Assembly (NCBI RefSeq): GCF_001956045.1
Contig: NZ_MRTH01000026.1
Location: forward strand, 42,228 to 106,227
Reading direction: 5' to 3'
Origin: Paenibacillus sp. FSL H7-0331
GTDB lineage: Bacteria > Bacillota > Bacilli > Paenibacillales > NBRC-103111
DNA length: 64,000 nucleotides
In this document: positions 7,661 through 19,099 of the stretch, piece after piece
Position numbering within the stretch: the stretch's first letter is position 1
How the letters are laid out: every line of letters starts with the position of its first letter
The notes under the pieces: generated by a model
The model's database searches: none
What the model was told of the DNA's origin: nothing
What the model saw: only the letters and a program-made list of their open reading frames with translations
Position numbers and translations under genes: made by a program

Positions 7661-9217
7661 TTATTTTTTCTTATTGGTTTTCTCGTAATCGGCTTTGTAC
7701 TCCTCAATAATTTTGGAGCCACCGGCCTTCTTCCACTTTTCAATCTCGGCCTGCCAGCCTGTATCGTCAAGCTTGCCCATAATGTATTTGGTTTGTGCAT
7801 CCCAAATCATCTGCTCCAGCTCTTTCCCGCGCTCCGTATAAGTCTCTGAATTCAGCGTAAGCGCCGGATTGGCGATCGAATACTTCGTATTTTCCTTCGC
7901 AACCGCAATCCCCTTCTCACCGATCGGGATGTCCTTCAGCGGTAAGCTGTTATAGCCCTCGATGTAAGGAAGATTATCTCGAAAAGGCTTGACTTCCCTC
8001 TGGTAAGCAGTCAGATCGGTAAACTCCGCCTGGTTATCGGCCGTTTTCACATAATGCTTGCCTTCGATACCGCGCTGCAGAACCGTAGTGGCTTCAGGGT
8101 TCATGACGTTATCCAGAAACGTTAACAGCTTCCTGACTTCAGCTTCGGTTTTTACTGTTGATTTGGGAATGACGTAGATGCCCGAATTACCCGTTTGTCC
8201 TGCAACACGAATTCCCTTTGGACCATCCAAAGGCTCTACATCAACGATTCCTTTGGGATCTGCTTTAGATAAACGATCCTGCTGGCTTTTGGCAGTTTGA
8301 GCAACCGCTATTTTGATACCAGCCCGACCGGAGTCAAACAGCTTATCGGCTTCAGTTGCATCAAAAACGGCAAAGTCCTGATTAATCAGCTTTTCCTCGT
8401 ATAGTCGTTTGAACAGCTTTAACACATCATTATATTCCTTGGAGATGAACTCCGGCTCAAAGCTGCCATTCAATAACGACCATTTATTAGGTCCACCCAA
8501 TCCTACGGCGAATCGAGTCAGCAGCGAGGCCTGGCCTTCATTATATTTTTTGAACAGCACCATCCCATACGTGTCGTTCTTCCCATTTTTATCGGGGTCA
8601 TTCAATGTCATCGCTTTGATCACCTGGTACCAGTCATCCGTGGTTTTGGGTAGCTTGAGCCCGAGACCATCCAGCCAATCCTTCCGGTACACTATCGCCG
8701 CACGTGCAATTTCCGAGAAAATAGGAACCCCGTACATTTTTCCATCGACCCTAATATTATCGAAAAACTGCTCGCTCTGCGCTGACAAATTTTTATAATC
8801 CTTCAAATACGGACCTACTTCCCAAAACAGTCCCGACTGCATGAAACTGATGGTGCTGGGTGTGTACTGTATTTTGAGCAGCTGCGGCATTTCGTTGGAT
8901 GCAATCATCACGTTTACCTTATCATCGTATGCGGCGTTCGGAATCCACTGAATATTCAACTTGGTATTCGTGTATTTCTCGATCAATTGCTCCACTTCGC
9001 TGTTTTTGTTCGGAATATCGCCAACCTGGGCAAGTGCAATATTAATCGTCATTGGTGTTTGACTTTCTTTATCGCCTGCAGGCTGTTTATTAACTGAAGC
9101 ACCACCACCGCCACAAGCCGTTAGCGATGTCGTTACTACGAGCGCGCCTGCCAGCAGCTTCAATCCGGAATTTATTTTCGACTTTGGCTGTTTGTCTCGC
9201 TTTTCGCTTGGCTTCAT
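7661..9217 (-). CDS. Extracellular solute-binding lipoprotein (LplA-like), system A second copy
   Basis: 518 residues. A basic N-terminus and hydrophobic segment end in the lipobox LTAC (about residues 32-35), then a Gly/Ser-rich linker, so the mature protein is lipid-anchored outside the membrane. The mature part has features of large family-1 carbohydrate-binding proteins of the LplA/YtcQ type (EKYTNTKLNIQWIPNAAYDD, MIASNEMP, DPDKNGKNDTYG). Two other proteins in the window, at 11407-12921 and 27995-29536, are close paralogues. It lies 23 bp downstream of the second permease and belongs to the same transcript. The ligand is unknown; the context suggests a sugar acid or oligosaccharide. The ATG has AAAGGAG six bases upstream. 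Confidence 0.88.
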   Translation of the reverse strand: MKPSEKRDKQPKSKINSGLKLLAGALVVTTSLTACGGGGASVNKQPAGDKESQTPMTINIALAQVGDIPNKNSEVEQLIEKYTNTKLNIQWIPNAAYDDKVNVMIASNEMPQLLKIQYTPSTISFMQSGLFWEVGPYLKDYKNLSAQSEQFFDNIRVDGKMYGVPIFSEIARAAIVYRKDWLDGLGLKLPKTTDDWYQVIKAMTLNDPDKNGKNDTYGMVLFKKYNEGQASLLTRFAVGLGGPNKWSLLNGSFEPEFISKEYNDVLKLFKRLYEEKLINQDFAVFDATEADKLFDSGRAGIKIAVAQTAKSQQDRLSKADPKGIVDVEPLDGPKGIRVAGQTGNSGIYVIPKSTVKTEAEVRKLLTFLDNVMNPEATTVLQRGIEGKHYVKTADNQAEFTDLTAYQREVKPFRDNLPYIEGYNSLPLKDIPIGEKGIAVAKENTKYSIANPALTLNSETYTERGKELEQMIWDAQTKYIMGKLDDTGWQAEIEKWKKAGGSKIIEEYKADYEKTNKKK

Positions 9218-9240
9218 CAGCTTCTCCTTTACGATTAACT

Positions 9241-10113
9241 TTATCCTTTAACCGATCCGAGCATGACTCCCTTGGCAAAATGCTTTTGCAAAAACGGATA
9301 AACAGCCAGTATAGGCAAAGTGGCAAACACGATGACTGCCATCCGAATCGTTAACGGTTGAATTTCGGTTTCATCGAAGCCTGTATCCCCAATCCGGCTT
9401 TGTGCCAAAATAACGATCTCGCGCAGCAGCACCTGCACCGGCCATTTGTTGTTATCATTAATGTACATGATCGCACTGAAAAATTGATTCCAATGCGTAA
9501 CCGCATAGAACATACCGAAGGTAGCCATCGCAGGCATCGATAAAGGCAGCACAATCCGGAACAAAACACCAACATCGCTGCACCCGTCGATTCGGGCAGA
9601 ATCCTCAAGCCCATCGGGGATTTGCTGGAAAAAGTTTTTCAGCACGATCAGATTAAATGCGCTAATTGCATTGGGAATCATCAATGACCATAAGGAATTC
9701 GTTAAACCCATCGCCTTAACTACAAAATACGTTGGAATCAAACCGCCGCTGAACAGCATCGTAAACAAAACTGCCATCAAAATAATTTGACGACCACGAA
9801 GCGTCTGCCGTGCCAATGGATAAGCCATTAAGGAGGTCAGCAGGAGGTTGATGAAGGTTCCTACGACTGTAATGTAAACGGATACAAGCAAACTCCGAAT
9901 TAAAGTATCTGTAGAGAAAATATACTTGTAGGCAGACAGCGAAAATTCCTTGGGAAACAGGATAAAGCCGCCTTTGGCTACCTCATGAGGACTTGTAAAC
10001 GACACAGCTAAAATGTAAATAAAAGGAAGTATAGTTGCGAGGCTGATCAGTGCGAGAAGCACGTAATTCACGCCGTCGAAAATTTTATTACCTACTGTAC
10101 GATCATGATTCAT
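9241..10113 (-). CDS. Carbohydrate ABC transporter permease (LplC/YtcP type), system A
   Basis: 290 residues with six predicted membrane segments. The binding-protein-dependent transport motif is DSARIDGCSDVGVLFRIVLP, which docks on the shared ATPase. The C-terminal YPFLQKHFAKGVMLGSVKG is typical of the MalG-like partner in this family. Paired with the permease at 10213-11172 and the binding protein directly downstream. No ATPase is encoded nearby, as is usual where MsmX-like ATPases are shared. A double hairpin repeat fills the gap to the upstream permease and abuts the Shine-Dalgarno AAGGAGG. Confidence 0.9.
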   Translation of the reverse strand: MNHDRTVGNKIFDGVNYVLLALISLATILPFIYILAVSFTSPHEVAKGGFILFPKEFSLSAYKYIFSTDTLIRSLLVSVYITVVGTFINLLLTSLMAYPLARQTLRGRQIILMAVLFTMLFSGGLIPTYFVVKAMGLTNSLWSLMIPNAISAFNLIVLKNFFQQIPDGLEDSARIDGCSDVGVLFRIVLPLSMPAMATFGMFYAVTHWNQFFSAIMYINDNNKWPVQVLLREIVILAQSRIGDTGFDETEIQPLTIRMAVIVFATLPILAVYPFLQKHFAKGVMLGSVKG

Positions 10114-10129
10114 CGGGTTGTTCCTCCTT

Positions 10130-10208
10130 CAAGTTTTCGTAGAAAACTTTCTTCGTAAGCATCTACCTTGTTTGCAGAGCAAACTTTCTTCGTAAGCATC
10201 TGCCTTGT
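10130..10208 (-). repeat. Two hairpin repeats between permease genes
   Basis: Unit 1 (10130-10165) has a hairpin AAGTTTTC-GTA-GAAAACTT then CTTCGTAAGCATC. Unit 2 (10166-10208) has GTTTGC-AGA-GCAAAC then TTCTTCGTAAGCATC. It ends at the AAGGAGG of the downstream permease. Same family and orientation as 662-776. Confidence 0.85.
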
Positions 10209-10212
10209 TCAA

Positions 10213-11172
10213 TTAGTATACGCCTTCTTCACCGAATTTCTTGGCCATCCAGTTAGCTCCCATGACCAATACCAGACCAATCGCCGATTTGAATAATCCG
10301 ACTGCGGCACTGTAGCTGAACTGTGATTGTGTTAAGCCCTTCACATATACGTAGGTGTCAAATACTTCCCCTACCTCGCGATTCGTTGACGTCAGCATAA
10401 GGAAAATGTGCTCAAATCCGGAATCCATAAAAGAACCGAGGCGTAATATAAGCAGGATAACAATCGTTCCCCGGATGGCAGGCAGTGTAATGTGCCACAC
10501 TTGTCTCCAGCGATTCGCTCCATCCATCCGTGCAGCTTCATACAATTGCAGATCGACTCCAGACAGCGCAGCTAAGAAAATAATCGTTCCCCAGCCTACC
10601 TCTTTCCATATCGATTGCGTTACGATCATTGTCCTAAACCATTCGGGCTCGAGCAAAAATGCGATTTTAACACCAGTTACAAGAAACAGCAATTCATTAA
10701 TGATACCGCCCTCTGTTGTAAGCAGCATATAAAATACACCAACTACAACGACCCATGAGACAAAATGCGGCACATAGATCAAAGTCTGCACCCATCTTTT
10801 GAAGCGTTCTCTTCTGACTTCATTCATCATTAACGATAACACAATCGGCAGCGGGAAAAAGAAGGCCAGGTTATACACTGCCAGCAGTGCCGTATTCCGA
10901 AACAACTCCCAAAACTGTGGTTCACTGAAAAAGCGTTCAAAATGCTTCATGCCGACCCAACTGCTATTTAACATACCGAGATGAGGCTTATAATCCTGAA
11001 AAGCAATAATGACTCCATACATCGGTACATACCTAAAAATAATAAAATAAATCACTCCTGGCAGCAGCATAAAGTACATCCATTTGTCCCTGATTAAATC
11101 CTTCAAGAGAGGACTACGCCTGATCGATCTAGTCCTGCTTCTAATTGCATCTGCTTCAATCTGTGAATTCAT
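10213..11172 (-). CDS. Sugar ABC transporter permease (LplB/YtcP type), system A
   Basis: 319 residues, MalF-like partner. A basic cytoplasmic N-terminus precedes MYFMLLPGVIYFIIFRYVPMYGVIIAFQDYKP, the signature opening of LplB permeases. The ATPase-docking loop is YEAARMDGANRWRQVWHITLP. The start has AGGAGG eight bases upstream. It begins a new transcription unit, since a terminator at 11367-11398 separates it from the binding-protein gene upstream. No ATPase gene accompanies it. Confidence 0.9.
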   Translation of the reverse strand: MNSQIEADAIRSRTRSIRRSPLLKDLIRDKWMYFMLLPGVIYFIIFRYVPMYGVIIAFQDYKPHLGMLNSSWVGMKHFERFFSEPQFWELFRNTALLAVYNLAFFFPLPIVLSLMMNEVRRERFKRWVQTLIYVPHFVSWVVVVGVFYMLLTTEGGIINELLFLVTGVKIAFLLEPEWFRTMIVTQSIWKEVGWGTIIFLAALSGVDLQLYEAARMDGANRWRQVWHITLPAIRGTIVILLILRLGSFMDSGFEHIFLMLTSTNREVGEVFDTYVYVKGLTQSQFSYSAAVGLFKSAIGLVLVMGANWMAKKFGEEGVY

Positions 11173-11366
11173 AAGTTGTCCTCCTGACCATTATTGTTCA
11201 GCTTGCTTGTTGATCTCATTATGTTTCGATTTGCCGTAACATGCTATAGTTTGAATTTAACTTATTGTCTGAAACCAATGTTTAGCCCTCTAAATGTACG
11301 ATTCTGCATGCCAATATCCCAATTAAAGATTTATTCAACTAGATATTACCTGTAATTATCTAAATT

Positions 11367-11398
11367 AAAAGCAGCTGGCTGTTATACAAGCTGCTTTT
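11367..11398 (-). terminator. Terminator after first system-A binding protein
   Basis: AAAAGCAGCT (11367-11376) and AGCTGCTTTT (11389-11398) are perfect 10-bp arms with flanking A/T runs, right after the stop codon at 11407. It probably lets the binding protein be expressed more than the permeases. Confidence 0.85.
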
Positions 11399-11406
11399 TG
11401 CTTTTC

Positions 11407-12921
11407 TTACTTTTTACTCGATTTAGCAAACGATTCTTCATATTCCTTGATCACTTTATCCCCGCCGCTTTTTTTCCATTTTTCAATTTCTGCTTGGAAG
11501 CCTGCGTCATCAATTTTGCCCACAATATATTTGGTTTCTGCATCTCTGATCAACAGATCAAGTTCATTACCACGCTCTGAGTACGTAGCTGAAGATAAAG
11601 TTAATGCAGGATTTGGCACCGCATATTTGATATCCTCACGTGCCAGTTTGGTACCTTTTTCTGCAATGGGAATATCCTTCAGATCGGCGACATTGTAACC
11701 TTCAATATTCAGTAAAGCATCGCGATAAGGTTTAACTTCCCTTTGAAAGGAACTAAAATCCTTATATTCCGTTTTATTTCCATCAATTTTGGTATAGTGC
11801 TTTCCTTCTATCCCTCGCATTTGAAGCGTGGACATCGACTCGTCCATCAATTTATCCATGAAGGTCAAAACCTTTTTGAGTTCAGCCTCTGTTTTTACGG
11901 ATGATTTGGGAATCGCGAGAAAACCAAAATTTCCTGGCTCTCCTGCAATGCGAATACCGCTTGGACCTTTGAAGGGCTCGACATCCCATACAGCGGAAGG
12001 ATTGGTTTTGGACATGGCAACCTGATACCCCTGTCCGTTCTGAGCAGAAACATTCAGTCGGATGCCGACACGTCCGTCGTACATCATTTTATCCGCTTCA
12101 GTTACATCAAAGGCAGGGAAATCCTGGTTAATGAGCTTTTCATCGTATAGTTTTCTGAATAATTTTAACGTATCCAAATAAGGCTGTGTCATAAATTCAG
12201 GCGTAAATTTCCCTTTATCTTCACCCCATCTATTGACACCGCCGACACTGACTGCAAGTCTGGTGATAACCGGCTGCGTCCCGGAATTATAGCTCTTGAA
12301 TAAGACCGTACCATAGGTATCATTTTTTCCGTTTTTATCTGGATCACCCAATGTGAACGTTTTCATAACGTTGTACCAATCATCCAGTGTGACCGGAAGC
12401 TTCAAACCTGTCGCGTCAAACCAATCCTTACGAAAAACGATAGCAGCACGGCCAATGTCACGATAATTGGGAATTCCATAAATTTTGTTCTCGACCTTGA
12501 TATTGTCGTAATATTGCTGATTCTGGGCGGCTAAATTTTTGTAATCCTTAATATAAGGACCAAGCTCCCAAAAAACCCCATCTTTTGCTGCGTTAATAAT
12601 GCTTGGAACGTAATTTACCTTGATGATCTTGGGTAATTCATTGGAGGCGATCATGATGTTCACCTTATCATCAAAAGCAGCCTGCGGAATCCACTGTATG
12701 GATAATTTGGTATTCGTATATTTCTCGATAGCTGTCTCGACTTCATTTCCTTTGGTCGGGATATCCCCGACCTGACGAAGCCCTATCGTCAACTCATAGG
12801 GCTTGCTATCCTTTTCTTCAACTGCAGGTGTGTTTGCTTTCTCCGTATTACTGCATCCTGCTGCTACACTTGCAGCTAATAAAACCGTACACGTACCGGC
12901 CACCCAACGTTTGCTTATCAT
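11407..12921 (-). CDS. Extracellular solute-binding lipoprotein (LplA-like), system A first copy
   Basis: 504 residues. The signal sequence ends with lipobox AAGC (about residues 20-23). The mature domain closely resembles the proteins at 7661-9217 and 27995-29536 (GDIPTKGNEVETAIEKYTNT, MIASNELP, DPDKNGKNDTYG, LINQDFPAFD, RGIEGKHYT), indicating recent duplication within one subfamily. It follows the enolase-superfamily gene in the sugar-acid operon and ends in a terminator. It probably supplies substrate to the permeases at 9241-11172. The ligand is likely related to the upstream catabolic genes, but this is inference. Confidence 0.88.
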   Translation of the reverse strand: MISKRWVAGTCTVLLAASVAAGCSNTEKANTPAVEEKDSKPYELTIGLRQVGDIPTKGNEVETAIEKYTNTKLSIQWIPQAAFDDKVNIMIASNELPKIIKVNYVPSIINAAKDGVFWELGPYIKDYKNLAAQNQQYYDNIKVENKIYGIPNYRDIGRAAIVFRKDWFDATGLKLPVTLDDWYNVMKTFTLGDPDKNGKNDTYGTVLFKSYNSGTQPVITRLAVSVGGVNRWGEDKGKFTPEFMTQPYLDTLKLFRKLYDEKLINQDFPAFDVTEADKMMYDGRVGIRLNVSAQNGQGYQVAMSKTNPSAVWDVEPFKGPSGIRIAGEPGNFGFLAIPKSSVKTEAELKKVLTFMDKLMDESMSTLQMRGIEGKHYTKIDGNKTEYKDFSSFQREVKPYRDALLNIEGYNVADLKDIPIAEKGTKLAREDIKYAVPNPALTLSSATYSERGNELDLLIRDAETKYIVGKIDDAGFQAEIEKWKKSGGDKVIKEYEESFAKSSKK

Positions 12922-12967
12922 TTGTATTCATCCTCTGCTGTCGAATTATCGTTAAAAAATCCGTCTA

Positions 12968-15071
<2,104 letters not shown>

Positions 15072-15107
15072 TTTCGCCTTCTTTCTAGTAGTTATAGATT
15101 ATTTGAA

Positions 15108-15788
15108 TTATTCAGCAGGTTGAGCATTTCCCTTAATAAATACAATCGTACGCCGGATGTGGGAAATCATCGCGTGCTCAGCCCCATCTGCGTTTCTTGC
15201 GCAAATTTGCCTGTAAATCTGCACATGCTCCTGAAAGCCTCTCTCCAGCTCTTCTTCATGAGACAATGCCTTCCTGCGGAAAGATCGGTCGAACGAATGG
15301 ATCGCTTCAATTTGTTGAAAAATATAGTTGTTCTTCGCACACGTGCGAATCAGTTTGTGAAAATCCGCATTGAGTATCAGCAACTTCTCAGCGTCTTTAC
15401 TTTCCGTGAACTGCTTCATTTGATCGACAACAGCTCCAAGCTGGCTGATTTCATCATCCGATATTTTTAAAGCTGCCAGCCTTGCTGCCACGCCCTCCAG
15501 TGCGGACCGGGCCCAGTTAATTTCCTCAACGGAATTCATGATGTCACTGGAAACAAAGGTCCCCCGTCTTGCGCTGGTTGTCACAAGCCCCTCCTGCTCC
15601 AGACGGCGAAGCGCCTCCTTCAGCGGTGTTGTACTGATTCCATACAGCTTGGCGAGCTCTCGCTCCTTCAGATGATGCCCCGGCTTGTACTGCTCGGATA
15701 TGATAGCATCTTTCAATCTTTCATAAACAACGTCACGAATCGACTTTGTTTGTATTGCGTTTTCTTCTGCCATCTGGTCCGAATCCAT
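15108..15788 (-). CDS. GntR/FadR-family (FCD) transcriptional regulator
   Basis: 226 residues. The N-terminal winged helix-turn-helix (about residues 15-82, SIRDVVYERLKDAIISEQYKPG, ELAKLYGISTTPLKEALRRLEQEGLV) is followed by an all-helical FCD ligand domain (about 95-218) that typically binds a metal and a carboxylate. It lies within the sugar-acid operon between the dehydrogenase and the dehydratase, as ycbG does in the related B. subtilis cluster. It probably controls this operon in response to a sugar acid. A 16-bp palindrome upstream of the first gene (17322-17337) is its likely operator. The ATG has AGGAGG nine bases upstream. Confidence 0.88.
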   Translation of the reverse strand: MDSDQMAEENAIQTKSIRDVVYERLKDAIISEQYKPGHHLKERELAKLYGISTTPLKEALRRLEQEGLVTTSARRGTFVSSDIMNSVEEINWARSALEGVAARLAALKISDDEISQLGAVVDQMKQFTESKDAEKLLILNADFHKLIRTCAKNNYIFQQIEAIHSFDRSFRRKALSHEEELERGFQEHVQIYRQICARNADGAEHAMISHIRRTIVFIKGNAQPAE

Positions 15789-15825
15789 AGTTGTTAGCCT
15801 CCTTCTATGCTACAAGCCGCAATTG

Positions 15826-17283
15826 CTATGCTTTTACAAATACGGTTTTGATTGATGTATAAAACTCAATGGCCGCTTGACCCTGCTCTCGCGAATGCGA
15901 GCTGGACTGCTTCATGCCGCCGAACGGTGCCTGCAGCTCAACGCCTGCACTTTCTGCATTGATTCTGACAAGACCAGCATCCATCTCGCTGATGAATGAG
16001 AGCATGTGACCAATATTTTGTGTGAAGATCGAGGCGCTAAGCCCGAATTCGACATCATTGGCTGCCTCAATCGCTTCCTCCAGCGACTCCACCTTGATCA
16101 AGGCCAGCACCGGTCCGAATATTTCTTCCTGGGCAATAGTCATTTTGGATGTAACCTGAGCAAAGATGGTCGGCTCAACGTAGTAGCCATTGTCCAAGCC
16201 TTTAGGCTTGCCACCTCCATACAGCAGTATAGCGCCTTCCTCCACGCCTTGACGGATATAGGAAAGTACATTGTTGTACTGATTCTCGCTTGCACACGGC
16301 CCCATCCAGGTTTGCGGACTCATACCGTCACCCACCTGCAGCTGCTTGACTCTTTCCAATAGCTTCGTTACAAACGGTTCATAAATCTCGTTCTGCACGA
16401 TGACACGACTGGTTGCCGTACATTTCTGCCCTGTAGAACGAAGTCCTCCACTGATCGTTGCCTCCACGGCCAAATCCAGGTCTGCATCCGCGGCTACGAT
16501 CACGGGGTTTTTGCCGCCCATTTCCAGTTGATACTTGGCGCCGCGGGCGATTGCCCCCACCGCAATTCCTTTGCCAACCGTATTGGAGCCTGTGAAGGTG
16601 ATTCCATTAACATCCGGGTGCTCAGTAAGCGCCGGACCGATTATTGAGCCTTTACCTGTCACCATATTGACGACACCGCTCGGGAACCCGGCTTCATGAA
16701 AACATTGAATAACTTTGGCTGCCGTAAGGGCAGTTTCACTTGCAGGCTTCAGCACGACCGTATTTCCGTAGACCAGAGCAGGCGCCATCTTCCAAATCGG
16801 AATCGCTACCGGGAAATTCCATGGTGTAACCACAGCAACGACACCCAAAGGAACACGAGTGGTAAACATCATCGCCTCACTGTCCGTTGATGGAATGACA
16901 TCACCCACCTTACGCATCCCTTCACCGGCATAATAGCGCAGAATAGCCACACCCCGGGCTGTTTCGCCCTTGGCCTCGGCAAAGGTCTTACCCATTTCCC
17001 GAGTCATCGTTTCAGCAATCTCGTTGATATGCTGCTCTACGATATTCGCTGCTTTATATAAAAAGTCGCCCCGAGCCGATCCTGCCAGCTTTCTCCAGAC
17101 TATACGTGCATTCTTGGCTGCCTGAACGGCCAAATCGACATCTGCCTGATCAGAGCTTTGCAAATAGCCTACGACCTCGCCCTTTTTTGCAGGATTCAGG
17201 CTGGCATCCAACTTTCCGGTAAGGGCTGGCTGCCACTGACCTCCAATGTAATTCAAAGCTGTAAACGCCGTTGTATCGCTCAT
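15826..17283 (-). CDS. Aldehyde dehydrogenase, probable 2-oxoglutarate semialdehyde dehydrogenase
   Basis: About 485 residues of the NAD(P)-dependent aldehyde dehydrogenase family. It has the general-base Glu in LEMGGKNP (near 251), the nucleophile Cys in TGQKCTATS (near 285), the VTPWNFP motif and [10 protein letters not shown]. The closest type I recognise is the KGSA dehydrogenase (YcbD-like) that ends oxidative pentose and aldarate pathways with 2-oxoglutarate. First gene of the operon dehydrogenase, gntR, dehydratase, enolase-like, binding protein. Start: the ATG at 17281-17283 is preferred; a GTG at 17295 lies too close to GAGG. Its promoter region carries a palindromic operator candidate. 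Confidence 0.87.
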   Translation of the reverse strand: MSDTTAFTALNYIGGQWQPALTGKLDASLNPAKKGEVVGYLQSSDQADVDLAVQAAKNARIVWRKLAGSARGDFLYKAANIVEQHINEIAETMTREMGKTFAEAKGETARGVAILRYYAGEGMRKVGDVIPSTDSEAMMFTTRVPLGVVAVVTPWNFPVAIPIWKMAPALVYGNTVVLKPASETALTAAKVIQCFHEAGFPSGVVNMVTGKGSIIGPALTEHPDVNGITFTGSNTVGKGIAVGAIARGAKYQLEMGGKNPVIVAADADLDLAVEATISGGLRSTGQKCTATSRVIVQNEIYEPFVTKLLERVKQLQVGDGMSPQTWMGPCASENQYNNVLSYIRQGVEEGAILLYGGGKPKGLDNGYYVEPTIFAQVTSKMTIAQEEIFGPVLALIKVESLEEAIEAANDVEFGLSASIFTQNIGHMLSFISEMDAGLVRINAESAGVELQAPFGGMKQSSSHSREQGQAAIEFYTSIKTVFVKA

Positions 17284-17321
17284 CGTTACACACACATCCT
17301 CACTTGGTTTTCATATTTGAT

Positions 17322-17337
17322 ATCTGATATATCAGAT
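17322..17337. promoter_or_regulatory. Palindromic operator candidate for the GntR regulator
   Basis: ATCTGATATATCAGAT is a perfect 16-bp palindrome 39 bp upstream of the dehydrogenase start. A TGATATATCA core is of the type bound by FCD-class GntR proteins, and such a regulator is the second gene of the operon. Binding is inferred. Confidence 0.6.
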
Positions 17338-17419
17338 TTTAAATGAAGAGGGCAGCTTCGTCAATCCTTTTCTCCTCTGCTGCATCTTTTATCCGTACAG
17401 CATTTGTCCATCTCTGCAC

Positions 17420-17466
17420 AATCAGCCTCCGCTTCTACCGCAATGGGCAGACAGCGAAGGCTGATT
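17420..17466 (-). terminator. Stem-loop after system-B binding protein
   Basis: Arms at 17420-17433 and 17453-17466 (AATCAGCCTCCGCT against AGCGAAGGCTGATT, one mismatch) lie just past the stop codon. There is no clear T-run, so it is a weak terminator or an mRNA stabiliser. Confidence 0.5.
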
Positions 17467-17473
17467 CGTTCCT

Positions 17474-19069
17474 TTATCTTTTCGCGTAGCGGTCATAGGA
17501 GGCTTGCTGGATTTTCACAACGGCGTCAATACCCATCTTGTCGATCTGCTTGACATAATCGTCAAACTTGCTGATCGGCTCTGAGCCAATAATGAATTTG
17601 TTCAGCATCTCGTCTTTATAAGTGGTTATTTCCGTGAACTTGGAGTTGAGCACGTCACGCTCCTGCTGCTTGAAGGAAAGGGCAACCGGGTACTTCGGTT
17701 TAATAAAAGGTGTGATGGAGTCACGGATTTGCGCCAGCTTTGGCGTTACCATGGCATTCTCGTAGCGGATATCCCACTGATAGGCAAACTCGCGGTGTCC
17801 CAGTTCGTACATCTTAATCAACGGTGAGTTGTTTTTATCCTTCATCACCAGATCCGTATACTTGGGTTCATTATTGTCCATCGTGTACGTTTCACCTAGT
17901 TTACCGAAGTTCATGGCCAATTGGCCCTCTGGACTGTAGAACCAATCCTGTACCTTGGCAATTTCAGCTTTGAATTTCGATTTGGAGCTGATGCCAAAGC
18001 CGTTCTTGATCAGATTTTGCTGGCTTTTGGTATAAGGAGCGATGCCTGTAGGCCCCTGTAGAGGCGTCAAACCGGTTAAATTGACCTTCGGATTTGCCTT
18101 GCCAACCAGCTTCTCCAGCGCTTCGATCCGTGGAAAGGAATCAAAGGTGGCACCCGACGCTTCATTGGTAAATCTCGACTCCCAGATCTTCTGATCATTC
18201 GTTATATATTCCTTGTCGATCAGACCTTCCTTGTACAGCATCGCCGTGTACTCAAGCGCAGCCTTTAATCTGGGATCGGTGTACGTGTATTTGACCTGAC
18301 CGTTATCCACATAAAAATCCTCTTCAAATGATACACCAAAAGGCTCGATGAAAGGCAGCAGTCCCTTGATCTTGCTTCTTGTCGTGAAAGGAATTTCATC
18401 GTTCTTACCGTTGCCATTCGGATCCTTTTCCTTGAATGCCTTCAGTACCTGATACATTTCCTCGGTTGTTTTCGGTGCTTTCAAACCAAGATTATCGAGC
18501 CAGTCCCGACGGAAAATCTGTAGGTTGATCGTTTTGACAGCAGAGATTTGCGGAAAAAAGTAAATGTTGCCGTCATCGGATTTGATATCCTTCAAAACTG
18601 CCGGGTTTTGCTCAATCAGCTTCTTGAAATTAGGCATGTTCTGGTCGATCAGCTTGTTCAATGGTTCAAATACGCCGTTCTCTCCGCCTTTGTTCAACAA
18701 ATCCGGCGGTGCCTCCATCAGGTCAGGCAGTGTTCCGCCAGCTAGCGTAAGATTAAACTTTTCGATATAGTCATTGGCATCGGCAGGAGCCTTCAGCCAT
18801 TTGAAATTGACGTTGGTTTTCTCCGAAATCGGCTTCATCCACAGCAGCTCATTGGATTCGACTGATTCAGGTCTCGGCCTCATATACACACTGACCTCGA
18901 TCTGCTTATCTAGAATCTTGCCATTCGCATTCGCGGCCTTCCCGGCTTCCCCTGCCTTGGCATCCGGAGTCACCACTGCTTTCTCCTGACCTCCACTCTG
19001 ACAGCCTGCCAATGCAACCGATGCTAATAATACACCAGTCATTCCTTTCATCCATCTTGCTTTTTTCAT
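17474..19069 (-). CDS. Extracellular solute-binding lipoprotein, ABC system B
   Basis: 531 residues. The signal peptide has lipobox LAGC (about residues 20-23, VALAGCQSGG). The mature part is a large carbohydrate-binding protein of the LplA type (VYMRPRPESVESNELLWMKPI, FRRDWLDNLGLKAPKTTEEMYQVLKAF, DPNGNGKNDEIPF), clearly from a different subgroup than the three system-A-like proteins. Third gene of a unit with two permeases upstream (19100-21039). The substrate is unknown; the adjacent GH43 enzyme suggests xylo- or arabino-oligosaccharides. AAGGGAGG precedes the ATG. Confidence 0.9.
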   Translation of the reverse strand: MKKARWMKGMTGVLLASVALAGCQSGGQEKAVVTPDAKAGEAGKAANANGKILDKQIEVSVYMRPRPESVESNELLWMKPISEKTNVNFKWLKAPADANDYIEKFNLTLAGGTLPDLMEAPPDLLNKGGENGVFEPLNKLIDQNMPNFKKLIEQNPAVLKDIKSDDGNIYFFPQISAVKTINLQIFRRDWLDNLGLKAPKTTEEMYQVLKAFKEKDPNGNGKNDEIPFTTRSKIKGLLPFIEPFGVSFEEDFYVDNGQVKYTYTDPRLKAALEYTAMLYKEGLIDKEYITNDQKIWESRFTNEASGATFDSFPRIEALEKLVGKANPKVNLTGLTPLQGPTGIAPYTKSQQNLIKNGFGISSKSKFKAEIAKVQDWFYSPEGQLAMNFGKLGETYTMDNNEPKYTDLVMKDKNNSPLIKMYELGHREFAYQWDIRYENAMVTPKLAQIRDSITPFIKPKYPVALSFKQQERDVLNSKFTEITTYKDEMLNKFIIGSEPISKFDDYVKQIDKMGIDAVVKIQQASYDRYAKR

Positions 19070-19099
19070 GTTAACGCCTCCCTTTAGTATGAGTAATGA

